A DNA stretch of 64,000 nt. Source: Ostreococcus lucimarinus CCE9901. Lineage: Eukaryota; Chlorophyta; Mamiellophyceae; Mamiellales; Bathycoccaceae. The stretch covers positions 124,001 to 188,000 of the forward strand of contig NC_009360.1 in assembly GCF_000092065.1 (NCBI RefSeq), read 5' to 3'. Of this stretch, positions 36,901 through 47,433 are shown in pieces (position 1 is the stretch's first letter; every line of letters begins with the position of its first letter). The position numbers and the translations under genes were made by a program. The notes below the pieces were generated by a model, which did not search any database, was not told the DNA's origin, and saw nothing but the letters and a program-made list of their open reading frames with translations.

Positions 36901-37511
36901 TCGCTCGCCCCTCTCATGCGATAATACGCCACCACCATGCGCTCGCGAAACCGCCAATCAAACTTTGCATCTAATATCTTCAAAATAACCCCGAACATCG
37001 CGATCGCTTCGCACACGTACTGCCTCCCGTCCTCGTCGCTCAGAATCTTTTCCCACGTCTCGCTCACGTACGTCCCCTCCGCCACGTCCTCCGCGAATCG
37101 CACGAAATCCTGATGCCACCGCACGACCGCGTCGAACGCGTTCCAATACCGTTCAAACACGTGTCCATAGCTCCCGCGCACCTCCTCGTCGAGTTCATAC
37201 GTCGATCCATCCCTCGCCGCCGCGTCCTCCGCGCGTTCCCGCGCGTCGAAGTATTCGTAATCAAACAACACCCTCGCGAACTTCGAGTCCTCGCGCGACA
37301 GCGCCCTCGGCGCGTTCTCTCCCAATCGCAGCAGTTCCGCCGCGAGCGCCTGCGCGCGCGCGACGAACGCGCACGCGCTCCGCGTCGCCGTGCGCGACGT
37401 CCCCGCGGTCGCATTCGCTTTCGCGTTCGCATTCGCGCTCGCGCGCGCGTTCGCGCGCCCGTCGCGCGCGTCGTCGCCGTCGCGCGCGCGCGACGCGTCC
37501 ACCGCGTCCAT
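33930..37511 (-). CDS. WASHC5: Strumpellin (WASH complex subunit 5)
   Basis: 1193 residues from the ATG at 37511, close to the ~1160 of human strumpellin; longer frames to 38192 would overlap CCT4. Similarity is clear along the whole length: [82 protein letters not shown]-like, [60 protein letters not shown] and [17 protein letters not shown]. Strumpellin is the scaffold of the WASH complex, which activates Arp2/3 on endosomes for retromer sorting. No other WASH subunit is in this window. The C-terminal ~60 residues are shorter and divergent. Confidence 0.95.
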   Translation of the reverse strand: [1193 protein letters not shown]

Positions 37512-37940
37512 CGTCGCGCGCCCGCGCGCTCGCGCGACGCGCACTCCCGCGCGCGAACGCGCGCGAACGCGCCCGCGCGCGACCCATCGGCGAACCTCGC
37601 GATCGACGTCGCGTCGAACCTCGCGCCGTCGATCGACGTCGCGACGTCGATCGACGCGGGTCGTCGATCGATCGCGCGCGCGATCGCGATCCGACGGCGA
37701 CGACCGCGACACTTCGCGACGACGCGCCGAGCGACGACGCGCGACGGCGACGGACGCGCGACGGCGCGAGCGGCGAGGGTTCACGCGCGGCGCGCGCGCG
37801 ACGACGCGACGAGGCGACGCGGCGACGGAAACCGATCGGCGACGGCGACGGCGCCGAGGCGCTGACTTTGGCGAGCGCGCGTCGTTGACTCGATCGCGCG
37901 ACGCGAAAGACGCGACCGACGGACGCGAGGGAGAGAAAAG
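37512..37940. promoter_or_regulatory. Divergent intergenic region of WASHC5 and CCT4
   Basis: 429 bp between two outward-facing housekeeping genes. It is CG-rich, with many cgatcga/tcgatcg palindromes at 37620-37675 and long stretches open in several frames. I see no RNA gene. It probably carries both promoters and 5' leaders. Confidence 0.45.
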
Positions 37941-39524
37941 ATGACGGCGACGATGGCGGGGGAGCGGTACGTGGAGAATAAGCTGAAACACGACGTGCGG
38001 GTGTCGAACATGACGGCGGCGAAGAAGCTCGCGGACGCGATCCGAACGTCGCTCGGGCCGAGAGGCATGGACAAGATGATGGTGAACGCGAAGAACGACG
38101 TGACGATATCGAACGATGGAGCGACGATATTGAAAACGATGGACGTGACGCATCCGGCGGCGAAGATGCTGGTCGAGCTGTCGAAATCGCAAGACATCGT
38201 GGCGGGGGACGGGACGACGAGCGTGGCGGTTTTGTGCGGGGCGCTGTTGGATAAATGTATCGGATTGTTAGGACGAGGCGTGCATCCGACGGTGATTTCG
38301 GACGCGATGTCGACGGCGTGTGAGAAGGCGTGCGAAATTTTGGAGGGAATGAGCGATCCGGTGGATTTGAATGATCGCGAAAGTTTGATTCAGGCGGCGA
38401 CGACGAGTCTGGGGTCAAAAGTCGTCGCGCAGTACTCGAGCTTGTTGAGCCCGATTGCGGTGGATTGCGTGCTCAGAGTGCTCGACCAAGAGCGGCCGAA
38501 CATGGTAGATTTGCGAGACGTGAAGATCGTAAAAAAGGTCGGGGGCACGATGGACGATACCGAGTTGGTGGACGGCATCGTCTTCGACCAAAAGCCGAGC
38601 AAGGCGGCGGGCGGACCGACGAGAGTGGAGGACGCGAAGATTGGTTTGGTACAGTTTTGCATCTCCCCGCCGAAGACGGACTTAGAGAACAACGTCATCG
38701 TAAGTGATTACACGCAGATGGATAAAATTTTACGCGAAGAGCGCAACCACATCATCGGTATCATCAAGAAGATCAAGGCGAGCGGTTGCAACGTTCTCTT
38801 GGTGCAAAAGTCAATCTTGCGCGACGCGGTGTCGGATTTGGCGCTCCATTACTTGGCCAAGGCGAAGATTTTAGTCATTCGTGACATCGAGCGCGAAGAA
38901 ATTGAATTCATCAGTAAGACGCTTCACTGTCAACCGGTGGCGCACGTCGATCACATGACGCCGGATAAGCTTGGTCACGCCGCACTCGTGAACGAGAAGC
39001 AGTGCGGAAACGGCAAGGTTGTCCAAGTCACCGGTGTCGAGAACATGGGTCGTACTGTTTCAGTCATAGTTCGCGGTGGTAATCAGCTCGTCGTCGAAGA
39101 AGCCGACAGATCGCTTCACGACGCTCTGTGCGTCATTCGCTGCTTGGTGCAAAAGCGATTTTTAATCGTCGGCGGCGGAGCGCCCGAGGTTGAAATGTCC
39201 CAAAAGCTCGGCTATTGGGCGCGCACGCTAAGCGGGATGGATGCCGTCGCTGTGAAGGCGTTCGCTGAAGCTTTAGAGGTGGTTCCGTACACATTGGCTG
39301 AAAACGCTGGTTTGAACCCGATTGAAATCGTCACCGAGTTGCGCAACGCTCACGTCGCCGGCAACGTGCACCACGGCATCAACGTTCGCAAGGGAACGAT
39401 TTCCAACATGAAGGAGGAGAATGTGCTCCAACCTTTGTTAGTATCAACGAGTGCGCTTTCCTTGGCGACTGAGTGCGTTCGAATGATTCTCAAAATAGAT
39501 GACATCGTGCCAAGCATGAGGTGA
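37941..39524 (+). CDS. CCT4: CCT4, delta subunit of the cytosolic chaperonin TRiC/CCT
   Basis: 527 residues, normal length. The group II chaperonin motifs are complete: [33 protein letters not shown] and [10 protein letters not shown]. The delta assignment rests on [22 protein letters not shown]-like [47 protein letters not shown] and the C-terminal [17 protein letters not shown] folds actin, tubulin and WD40 proteins in the cytosol. The coding part is less CG-rich toward the 3' end. Confidence 0.97.
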   Translation: MTATMAGERYVENKLKHDVRVSNMTAAKKLADAIRTSLGPRGMDKMMVNAKNDVTISNDGATILKTMDVTHPAAKMLVELSKSQDIVAGDGTTSVAVLCGALLDKCIGLLGRGVHPTVISDAMSTACEKACEILEGMSDPVDLNDRESLIQAATTSLGSKVVAQYSSLLSPIAVDCVLRVLDQERPNMVDLRDVKIVKKVGGTMDDTELVDGIVFDQKPSKAAGGPTRVEDAKIGLVQFCISPPKTDLENNVIVSDYTQMDKILREERNHIIGIIKKIKASGCNVLLVQKSILRDAVSDLALHYLAKAKILVIRDIEREEIEFISKTLHCQPVAHVDHMTPDKLGHAALVNEKQCGNGKVVQVTGVENMGRTVSVIVRGGNQLVVEEADRSLHDALCVIRCLVQKRFLIVGGGAPEVEMSQKLGYWARTLSGMDAVAVKAFAEALEVVPYTLAENAGLNPIEIVTELRNAHVAGNVHHGINVRKGTISNMKEENVLQPLLVSTSALSLATECVRMILKIDDIVPSMR

Positions 39525-39709
39525 GCGGGCGTGGCGACGACGCTCGAGCGGCGGCGGGGCGCGGCAATTAGACGACATTTAATACCAGGCGAGCGAGCTT
39601 GAGGTCACGACGTTCGATTCGATCACGAATTTGTGAATTATTTATTGCACGCTAATGCATATCGCTAAGAAGAATTAACCAATCTCTACAGGGGTCGCGC
39701 GCGACACAT

Positions 39710-40637
39710 TTACGCTTCCTCGAGCATGTGCGCCTTGTGCGTAGCCGCCTTCACGTCCGCCGTCACATCCGTCGGGTTTTGCGCCGCGTGCGGGTGATCC
39801 GCGCCCGCGTACACCTTCAAATGCGTAAACGTCTCCCGTCCCATGCGGTTCTTCGGCAACATACCCTTAATCGCCTTTTCAATCACTCGCGCCGGTTGAC
39901 GCGCGTGCAGGCTCGCGTACGTCTCCTCCTTCATCGACCCCGGCTTACCTCTGACGCCGAGCGTGTAGTACAACTTTTGGTTCGCCTTGTTCCCAGTCAC
40001 GACAATCTTATCGGCATTAATCACGACCACGTTCACGCCCATGTTAAACGCCGGGGTGTAGCACCCAGAGTTCCCGCCTCGCAGGTACGTCGCCGCCACC
40101 GTGCTCAGGCGTCCGAGTCGCAACCCGGCGGCGTCGATCACCACCCACGGTTTACGAGACGCGTCCGCGTCCTCACCCTTGGGGTAATACGTCGTGTTAA
40201 ACACGTCACGTCCGAGTTTCTCGGCCGTGACCCCGAGCTCCGGGGGGAGCGACCCGAGGCTGTGACCGCGAGTCTGCACGCCGCATCGTCGTCCCGGCGA
40301 GGGTTTCGCGGCTGCGCATTCGAAGCGACGATTACGTCGCGCGGCGTCGTCAGTCGACCGTCTCGAGCGTCGCGAACGACGCGCATTCGCGCGAATATTT
40401 TTTTCTCGTCGTCGAGCGTCGGCGCATCGCGCGAGGCGCGTCGCGTCGCGTCGTCGTCGGGCATCGCGCGCGCGCGAAAAAGCCCTACGCCGCGGTCGAG
40501 CGCGGCGTCGGGATTCGCGCGCGCGCGCGGCGTCGAACGACGCGCGACGCGCGCGCGGACGGGCGGGAGATGGCGAACGTACCTTGTTGGCGCTTGGGCG
40601 CGGCGGTGGGCGCGCGGACGGGCGCGAGGGAGGCCAT
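39710..40637 (-). CDS. RPL13: Plastid ribosomal protein uL13c, two exons
   Basis: Exon 1 (40583-40637) encodes MASLAPVRAPTAAPKRQQ plus one base. Exon 2 (39710-40311) continues AKPSPGRRCGVQTRG. The total is 218 residues. The leader is a transit peptide. The core shows NTTYYPKGEDADASRKPW, VVIDAAGLRLGRLSTVAATY, YTPAFNMGVNVVVINADKI, TGNKANQKLYY and GMLPKNRMGRETFTHLKVY, matching plastid rather than mitochondrial L13. Two further in-frame ATGs lie just upstream (40649, 40676). Component of the plastid 50S subunit. Confidence 0.92.
40312..40582 (-). other. Intron of the uL13c gene (271 nt)
   Basis: Donor CAAG|GTACGT at 40582, acceptor GCGCAG|CC ending at 40312, ACTGAC at 40349-40354 (37 nt before the acceptor). 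Phase 1. It joins a good transit peptide start to the uL13 frame. Confidence 0.8.
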
Positions 40638-40771
40638 CGTGGCGTACATGTCGTCGCGAAGTGACGTCGAGCGCACCGAGGGTTTAGTGAGTGCACGGAT
40701 GGCTGAGGTTGGATGCGGGCGTCGGCGACGACGGCGCGGGGAGGCGAACGCGTGGGTAATACAAAGCGAGA

Positions 40772-42853
40772 CTAGGCGCTGGGAGACTCCGCGCGCTCTG
40801 CGTTGCGACGACGGACCTCGAGATGGACGAGGAGTGAGCTGACGTCGGCGGGAGTGACGCCTCCGATGCGCGAGGCTTGGCCGATGGTGGCGGGGCGGAC
40901 GCGCGCGAGCTTCTCGCGCGCCTCCATGCGGAGGGTGGAGATGGATGCGTAGTCGACGTCGTCGGGAATCGGTTTGCCGAACTTACTCGATTCACGCTCG
41001 ACTTGAAGCTCTTGGCGCTTGATGAAGCCGGAGTACTTGACTCGGATCTCCACAGCCTCGGCTTCCCAACGCGTGAGGGGGGCGTCGACGTTGCCTTGGC
41101 CGAATTCTTCGAGCATGGAGTACGGGACTTGCGGGCGTCGTAAGAGCTCCTCCAAAGTGTAACTTTGACGGGAACCCGAGCCTGAGACATCGAGCGCGCG
41201 TTGACAAAACTCATCCTTGACGTTCAAGCGCGTGCTTTGCAGGCGCGCCATCTCGTTATCCACCGCGTCGCGCTTCTTCTCGAATTTGGCCCAGCGCGCA
41301 TCTGAAATCAAACCGACCTCGCGGCCGAGCGGGGTGAGGCGCATGTCCGCGTTATCGGAACGTAACACCAACCTGTACTCGCTTCTTGAGGTCAACATGC
41401 GGTAGGGTTCTCGTAAATCCTTTGTGCACAAGTCGTCGACGAGGGTGCCGAGGTACGAACCTTCTCGAGGAAGGATGAGTTCTTTCGCGCCGTTGCTCGC
41501 ACCACCCTTCGCCAACTGCGCGGCGTTGATGCCCGCGAGAAGACCTTGTGCCGCGGCTTCTTCGTAACCCGTCGTACCGTTGATTTGACCGGAGAAAAAC
41601 AAACCGGAAATCTTTTTCGTCTCGAGCGTCGGTTTGCACTGGTAAGCGGGCAAAAAGTCGTACTCTACAGCGTACGCAGGTCTCAGGATTTTGCAGTTCT
41701 CCAACCCAGGAAGTGTGCGCAAGAGCTCGAGTTGCAAGGTTTCGGGTAAGCCCGTGCTGAAGCCTTGCACGTACACCTCGGGCACGGTTCGACCTTCGGG
41801 CTCGAGGAAAATTTGATGGCTCTCCTTGTCGGCGAAGCGCACAATTTTGTCCTCGATCGACGGGCAATACCTCGGCCCTTTCGCCCCGACCCATCCGCCG
41901 TACGTAGGCGTTTCTAATAAATTATCTTGAATCAGTTTATGCGTCGCCGCCGTCGTGCGCGTCATGTGACACGCCATTTGCTCGCGAACGACGTGCGCAT
42001 CCTCGTCAAAGGAAAACCAACGCATGTCCTCGTCCCCGGGTTGTTCCTCCAAGTTCGTGTAATCGATCGACCGCGAATCCACCCTCGCGGGAGTGCCAGT
42101 TTTCAAACGATCGATCTCGAACCCAATCTCTTGTAAATACTCCGTCAAACCTTCGCTCGGCGCCTCGCCCGCGCGTCCAGCAGCGAGCGTCTTTCGCCCG
42201 ACCCAAATTTGCCCACCCATGAACGTCCCCGTCGTCAGCACCACCGACGGCGCCTCAAACTCCATACCAAAGTGCGTTCGCACCCCTCGCACGTCATCGT
42301 TCGTTCCTAGGACCAATTCCGTCACCATCCCTTCCCGTATGCTCAGATTCGGCTCCGCCTCGAGCGTCGTTCGCATCTCTCGCGAATACTCCCATTTATC
42401 CGTCTGCGCGCGCAGCGCCCACACCGCCGGTCCTCGCGACGCGTTCAGCACTCGTTTTTGTAGGTACGTCTTATCGCTGATGATTCCCATCGCCCCTCCG
42501 AGGGCGTCGATCTCGTGCACCAACTGCGACTTCGCCGGTCCGCCGACGGCTGGGTTACACGGCTGCCACGCCACGCGGTCGAGGTTGAGCGTCAGCAGCA
42601 GCGTCGACGCCCCCGCGCGCGCGCTCGCGAGGGCGGCTTCGCATCCGGCGTGTCCGGCGCCGACGACGATGACGTCGTAGCGCGCGTCCGCGGGCGGGCG
42701 CGACGACGACGCCGACGCGCGCGCGACGACGACGCGGCGGCGATTGGGACGCGCGATGGCGACGACGGCGCCGCGAAGCCGCGAACGAGGACGCGCGACG
42801 AGCGTGGACGCGGACGTCGACGGCGCGCACGGACCGCGCGCGGAGACGACCAT
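40772..42853 (-). CDS. mnmG: MnmG/GidA (MTO1) tRNA uridine-34 modification enzyme, organelle-targeted
   Basis: 693 residues with a ~50-residue organelle targeting leader. The FAD-binding motif is [18 protein letters not shown]. It is followed by [70 protein letters not shown] and [40 protein letters not shown] closes the catalytic core; the C-terminal helical domain is present. With MnmE (not in this window) it makes the 5-carboxymethylaminomethyl group on wobble U of organelle tRNAs. Plastid versus mitochondrial targeting is undecided. Confidence 0.96.
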   Translation of the reverse strand: MVVSARGPCAPSTSASTLVARPRSRLRGAVVAIARPNRRRVVVARASASSSRPPADARYDVIVVGAGHAGCEAALASARAGASTLLLTLNLDRVAWQPCNPAVGGPAKSQLVHEIDALGGAMGIISDKTYLQKRVLNASRGPAVWALRAQTDKWEYSREMRTTLEAEPNLSIREGMVTELVLGTNDDVRGVRTHFGMEFEAPSVVLTTGTFMGGQIWVGRKTLAAGRAGEAPSEGLTEYLQEIGFEIDRLKTGTPARVDSRSIDYTNLEEQPGDEDMRWFSFDEDAHVVREQMACHMTRTTAATHKLIQDNLLETPTYGGWVGAKGPRYCPSIEDKIVRFADKESHQIFLEPEGRTVPEVYVQGFSTGLPETLQLELLRTLPGLENCKILRPAYAVEYDFLPAYQCKPTLETKKISGLFFSGQINGTTGYEEAAAQGLLAGINAAQLAKGGASNGAKELILPREGSYLGTLVDDLCTKDLREPYRMLTSRSEYRLVLRSDNADMRLTPLGREVGLISDARWAKFEKKRDAVDNEMARLQSTRLNVKDEFCQRALDVSGSGSRQSYTLEELLRRPQVPYSMLEEFGQGNVDAPLTRWEAEAVEIRVKYSGFIKRQELQVERESSKFGKPIPDDVDYASISTLRMEAREKLARVRPATIGQASRIGGVTPADVSSLLVHLEVRRRNAERAESPSA

Positions 42854-43070
42854 CGCGCCGGCGTCGAGGTGTGCGGGACGCCGCGCGCGGCGACGAGGCG
42901 ACGAGCGGGACGGAGAAAAAGAAAAGACGCGATAAATCCATGATTACGTGTGTTTGTGTTGCAGAATCGCTCGCGTGATGGATAACGAAACTGGGCATGC
43001 GGATGGTGCGCGAAAAGTCGTCGCGCGTCGAGTCGCGCTCGACTCGACGCGCGTCTCGCGTCTCGCGCGT

Positions 43071-43523
43071 TTATCGCTTGCCGGCCGCCGCCGCCTTCTT
43101 CTCAGTCTCCTCCGTCTTCTTCACGCCCGCGAAATCGATGTACTTACCGTTGCAGTACGCATCGGTCTTGTACCACTTGTGCCCGAACTTTCCGCCGTGA
43201 TCCATCGGGTCGCCGTTCATCTTAAACTTGCGCAGGTTGCTCACTTCGCCCTCGATCAAGCCGAGGTTCACCGCCATTTGAACCGGGTTCAACGTCCCCG
43301 TGACGAACGGCAGGAGCAACGCGCTGATGGCGCCGACGCCGACGACGATAATCGTCGTCCCGACCGCGACCGCGCCGGAGTATTCCGGTCCGAACAAGTC
43401 GCCCGCGAACGCCGGGTTCGCGAGCGCGAGCGCGAGCGCCGAGCTCGTCGCCGCCGCCGCGCGTCGTCGCGTCGTCTCCACGGCCGTCGCGCCCGCCTTC
43501 GTCTGCGTCGCGCGTCCATCCAT
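43071..43523 (-). CDS. Small thylakoid membrane protein, function unknown
   Basis: 150 residues. Leader TRRRAAAATSSALALALANPAFAGD has a twin/triple Arg, hydrophobic core and Ala-x-Ala site, as in thylakoid-lumen targeting. One transmembrane segment follows (VAVGTTIIVVGVGAISALLL), then VKMNG-like RKFKMNGDPMDHGGKFGHKW and a Lys-rich tail. It looks like a single-pass photosystem-associated or assembly protein, but I cannot assign a named subunit. Confidence 0.65.
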   Translation of the reverse strand: MDGRATQTKAGATAVETTRRRAAAATSSALALALANPAFAGDLFGPEYSGAVAVGTTIIVVGVGAISALLLPFVTGTLNPVQMAVNLGLIEGEVSNLRKFKMNGDPMDHGGKFGHKWYKTDAYCNGKYIDFAGVKKTEETEKKAAAAGKR

Positions 43524-43857
43524 CAGTCATCGCTTCGTTCGTTCGTCGCGTCGCGTCGCGTCGCGTCGCGTCGCGTCGGTCCGTCGCGTTCGTTCGCGTC
43601 CGCGTTCGGTCCCGATCGCGCGCGTCTCCCCGTCGCGTTCGTTCGCGTCGTCGCGCGCACCTCGACCGCGCGCGTCGCGGTGGATCGGCGCGTCGCGCGC
43701 GCGCCGCGCGCTCTCGCGACGGGCGCGGGGCATCTGGCGGCGTTCAGCGCGAGCATGTCGTCGTCGTCGCGGTGTGCGGATCGCCCTATCCACGACGTCT
43801 GTGGGCAAACAGTGCGCGGGGTCGACGCCGGCGTCCCGCACACCGCGACGACGATCG
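43524..43857. promoter_or_regulatory. Divergent intergenic region with (gtcgc)n repeat
   Basis: 334 bp between the thylakoid protein and the next plastid gene. Six perfect gtcgc pentamers lie at 43545-43574, preceded by ttcg tetramers. The rest is CG-rich with open frames in several phases, none convincing. The repeat is not a multiple of three, which argues against coding. Confidence 0.5.
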
Positions 43858-44544
43858 ATGGCGACGGCGACGGCGACGACGGCGACGACGGCGCGCGCGC
43901 GAAGAAGCGGCGCGCGCGTCTCGAAGCGCGCGACGCGCGCGCCGGCGCGCGCGGCGCGACGCGTCGCGGTGACGGCGACGTCGACGGCGGCGGACGCGCT
44001 TCGGGACGGACGCGCGCGGTACGAGGCGGGCGATCGCATGAACGGGCTCAAGGCGTTCGAGCGCGCGCTGGAGAGCGAGGATGGGATGAGCCTCGAGACG
44101 CGACGGGAGCTGTGCTACTGCGCGATGTGCTGCAGCGCGGCGTTCGGGGACGTGGAGTCGGCGAAGATGTACCTGCGGGAGATGCAGGCGTGCGGGCTGG
44201 ACTTCGAGACGGCGATCGCGGATCCGACGATGATGAGGATGGAGTCGTCGGCGCTGATGAAGAATCAGTTGAAGAAGTTTGCGGCGGGGGAGGGGAAGTC
44301 GTTCGGGACGGTGCAGAGGGAACAGTATGAGCGGGATAAGGCGAACGCGGCGCCGACGCCGGCGACGAGCGTGAGCGGGTTGAGGGATTTGGAGATTAGC
44401 TCGGACACGGATGAGAGCGTGGAGGCGATCGTGAAGCGGGTGGGGATTTTGATCGTTCTTTCCGCGGTCGGGTTCGTGGCGCTGTTCAAGGGCGGGATGG
44501 GGATCATGGAACCGGGGTCGTTGCCGTTTGAGGAAATTTATTGA
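43858..44544 (+). CDS. Plastid TPR-like protein with C-terminal membrane helix
   Basis: 228 residues from the ATG at 43858. The Thr/Ala/Arg leader is a transit peptide. Residues of about 50-110 look like one or two TPR units (ADALRDGRARYEAGDRMNGL, AFERALES...). A conserved-looking block DFETAIADPTMMRMESSALM and a Gly/Lys stretch follow. A single transmembrane helix (GILIVLSAVGFVALFKGG) lies near the C-terminus. The layout (short TPR plus membrane helix) recalls photosystem II assembly proteins of the LPA1/REP27 type, but this is only a resemblance. Confidence 0.65.
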   Translation: MATATATTATTARARRSGARVSKRATRAPARAARRVAVTATSTAADALRDGRARYEAGDRMNGLKAFERALESEDGMSLETRRELCYCAMCCSAAFGDVESAKMYLREMQACGLDFETAIADPTMMRMESSALMKNQLKKFAAGEGKSFGTVQREQYERDKANAAPTPATSVSGLRDLEISSDTDESVEAIVKRVGILIVLSAVGFVALFKGGMGIMEPGSLPFEEIY

Positions 44545-44647
44545 CGAGGCGACGAGCTCAAGTTTTTTCAATTACTGGTAGTTTGTTATAAAGAATATTA
44601 GTGCGCTCGCTGTGGCCTTTCTAAAGACATATCAACAATGCGTGCAT

Positions 44648-46573
44648 CTACGGGTTCATCGGCGGCGGCTTCGGTAACGAGGACGCGTCGCTGTCGGCGA
44701 AGTACTCTTGCAAAATCGAATTCCTCGACGGTTGCTTCAACTTTCGAAGAGCCTTGGCTTCGATTTGTCGAATGCGCTCGCGAGTGACGGAGAACACCGT
44801 CCCGATCTCTTCAAGGGTCTTCACGCGACCGTCATCTAATCCGTACCGAAGTCGCAACACGTCCCGCTCGCGCGGATTGAGCGTGTTCAGTACGTTTTCC
44901 AAATCCTCCTTCAACAGGGACTTGCCGCTCACCTTCTCTGGGCCCTCCGCGGTGACGTCCACGAGGGTGTCTTCGACGGTGCGTCCTTTGTTATCTCCAC
45001 CCATGGTCTGAGCCAGCGACACGGGCGCTTGCGCAGCCTTTTTAATCTGAGTAATCTTCTCCGCCGACATATCCATCTCTGCGGCGATTTCCTCCGTCGT
45101 CGGGTTGCGACCGTTATGCAACGCAAACTTTTGCTCCATCTTCGAGATGCGGGAGATGATTTCAAACAAGTGCACGGGCAAGCGAATCGTGCGACTTTGG
45201 TCGCTAATCGAACGCGTCACCGCCTGGCGAATCCACCAGTGCGCGTACGTACTAAACTTGTACCCGCGTTGGAAATCAAACTTCTCCGCCCCGCGAATCA
45301 AACCGACGCACCCTTCTTGGATTAAATCCTGGAAGCTCATGTTACTGTTGGCGTACTTCTTCGCGATGGAGACCACTAAGCGCAAGTTGGCTTGAATCAT
45401 CTCGTTCTTCGCCGACTTACCGTCGCGCAAACGCTGATGGAGCGCCTGCACGTTTAAACCCGCCGCCGACGCCCACTGGTAGTCGGTGACTTCGGCGCCA
45501 GGACCCGTCTCCTCGACGAGGTTTTCGCGAATGCTCTCCAAATGCATCAAATCTTGAATGCGCTTGGCGAGTTCGACCTCTTGACCGGCGTTTAAGAGCG
45601 TGACGGAACCGATATCCTTGAGATACGATCGCATGGAATCCGTCGCCAGGCGCTTGCTCGTGCGCGTCAACTGCTTGGACATCTTTCTCGGCTCGAGGTT
45701 GACGCCGCGCACGCGATCCTTGGATTGCGTTTGCACCATCACCGAAACCGAGGCCTTTTTCGGACGACTTCGCACGCCACGCGCGACGGCGCGCGCGCGC
45801 GCGCTTCGCGCCGCCAACCCTTCGGTGACGACGCCGTTCTCCGTCTCGTCCAGCGCGCTCTCATCTTCGCTCTGTGACACGCGTCTGATCGTCGTCATAG
45901 AAGATTTCTTCGTCCTCGCCGACGTCTTCTTCGTCGAGGACGCTTTCTTCGTCGTCATCGTGAGCTTTTCGCGCTCGGGAATATCCGCGCTCGCGTTCGC
46001 CGCGTCGTCGTCGATGAGCGAGCTCTCCAACCACGCCAACTCCTCCGCGCTCGCTCCTGAATCCCCCAACTTTTCCACCTCGGAATACAACGACCGCACC
46101 TGCGCCGCGAGCGCGTCCATATCCACCCCATCGAGCGAATCCATCGCGTTCGTCTCGTTGGACACGTCGTCCTCGCCGTCCATGCTCGTCTCTCGCGACT
46201 GCAAAATCGCCCGCGCTCGAACCGTCGACCGCTTCCGCCGCCCCACCGCGGCGCCGTACCCATCGTCGTACATCGTTTCATCGCACGACGACGACCCCTC
46301 GTCCCGTCCGCCGACGTCGTCTCGATGTCCTCGAAACGCGCGCGCGCGCGTCGCGGATAACCCACCCCCCCCAAACTGTTTGCCCATACGGGCGCGCGCG
46401 ATCGGCGCCGACGTCGATCGCCCGACGCGCGTGCGTTCGAACGCCGCGTGCGTTCGCATCGCCGCCGCGCCCGCGCGCCCGCCACCCCCGATCGTTCGCG
46501 CGTTATTCTTCCCACTCAGCGACGTCGCGCGCGCGCCCGAGCTCGTTCGCGCGCACGCGCACGTCGCGCGCAT
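44648..46573 (-). CDS. Plastid RNA polymerase sigma-70 factor
   Basis: 641 residues from the ATG at 46573; the frame stays open to 46960. A long plastid-type leader and an acidic N-terminal region come first. Region 1.2: [20 protein letters not shown]. Region 2: [39 protein letters not shown] and [20 protein letters not shown]. Region 3 is complete. Region 4: [19 protein letters not shown] and [20 protein letters not shown]. It directs the plastid-encoded polymerase to -35/-10 promoters of photosynthesis genes. It is nuclear-encoded. Mamiellales are thought to have few sigma genes, so this may be the principal one (inference). Confidence 0.95.
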   Translation of the reverse strand: MRATCACARTSSGARATSLSGKNNARTIGGGGRAGAAAMRTHAAFERTRVGRSTSAPIARARMGKQFGGGGLSATRARAFRGHRDDVGGRDEGSSSCDETMYDDGYGAAVGRRKRSTVRARAILQSRETSMDGEDDVSNETNAMDSLDGVDMDALAAQVRSLYSEVEKLGDSGASAEELAWLESSLIDDDAANASADIPEREKLTMTTKKASSTKKTSARTKKSSMTTIRRVSQSEDESALDETENGVVTEGLAARSARARAVARGVRSRPKKASVSVMVQTQSKDRVRGVNLEPRKMSKQLTRTSKRLATDSMRSYLKDIGSVTLLNAGQEVELAKRIQDLMHLESIRENLVEETGPGAEVTDYQWASAAGLNVQALHQRLRDGKSAKNEMIQANLRLVVSIAKKYANSNMSFQDLIQEGCVGLIRGAEKFDFQRGYKFSTYAHWWIRQAVTRSISDQSRTIRLPVHLFEIISRISKMEQKFALHNGRNPTTEEIAAEMDMSAEKITQIKKAAQAPVSLAQTMGGDNKGRTVEDTLVDVTAEGPEKVSGKSLLKEDLENVLNTLNPRERDVLRLRYGLDDGRVKTLEEIGTVFSVTRERIRQIEAKALRKLKQPSRNSILQEYFADSDASSLPKPPPMNP

Positions 46574-47433
46574 CGCCGCGATTCGCGAACGATTCCAGCG
46601 CGTCCCGAATGCGAATCGAACGCGCGCGTCGCGTATCGCCCGTCTCCCGACCGACGCGCTTCGACGGTTCGCCCGACGCCGCGACGCGTTCGACGCGGCG
46701 TCGCGCCTCGTCCGCGTTCGCCGATTCGCCCCGTTCGCGCGCGCGTCGCGTTCGCGCGCGTCGCCGTGTGCGCGCCGCGCGCGCGCGCGGACCCTAGCGG
46801 CCGACGACGGCGCTAACGACCGTCGATCCCGACGCGCGCCGTCCGGCGCTTTCGCGCGTCCGAATGCGCGTCCGATCGCGATGACGCGCGAGATAAATCG
46901 GATCACGATCCGTATGTCCGAATGACACATCGATGGGTCACGACTCGTCGCGACGTCCACATCTCGGCGATCGACATCTCGCGCCGTTCCCGACCGCGAA
47001 AAAGGCGAAAAAGTCGACGGGAGTTCGCGACGACGACGAGGCGCGACGACGACGCGCGCGACGACGCGCGCGCGCGGCGATCGAGGCGGCGAACGCGCCG
47101 CGTCGCGGCGACCGCGCGGCGTCGCGATCGCGCGCGACGGGGACCGCGAGGGAGACGCGCGACGGGACGCGCGCGCGGAGGGTCGAGGTTGTTGGCGGCG
47201 ACGCCGCGACGCGACGACGCGACGCGCGCGCGGGGAAGGGGTCGGACGCGAGGCGCGGGACGTCGATGTTCAGCGCGTTCGTGAGACGGCGGAGCAAGCG
47301 GGCGCGCGCGCGCGAGGACGCGCGCGATGGACGCGAGGGCGCGCGAGGGGACGGGGAGGGACGCGCGCGGGGACGCGCGGGCGCGCGGGGACGCGCGAGC
47401 GAGAGGACGGAACGACGAGGACGGGCGTGGACG
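46574..47433. other. Divergent 860-bp region, possibly partly coding at both ends
   Basis: The sigma-factor frame stays open leftwards from 46960 and the F-box frame rightwards from 46933, so the true starts could lie inside. Both extensions are Arg/Ala-rich low-complexity protein without conserved motifs. In-frame ATGs for the F-box gene lie at 46933 and 47266. I see no RNA gene or separate ORF I can support. Confidence 0.4.

Noticed and set aside
37512-38192. N-terminal extension of strumpellin to 38192
   Set aside because: It would be antisense to the first 250 bp of CCT4. The ATG at 37511 gives the family length.
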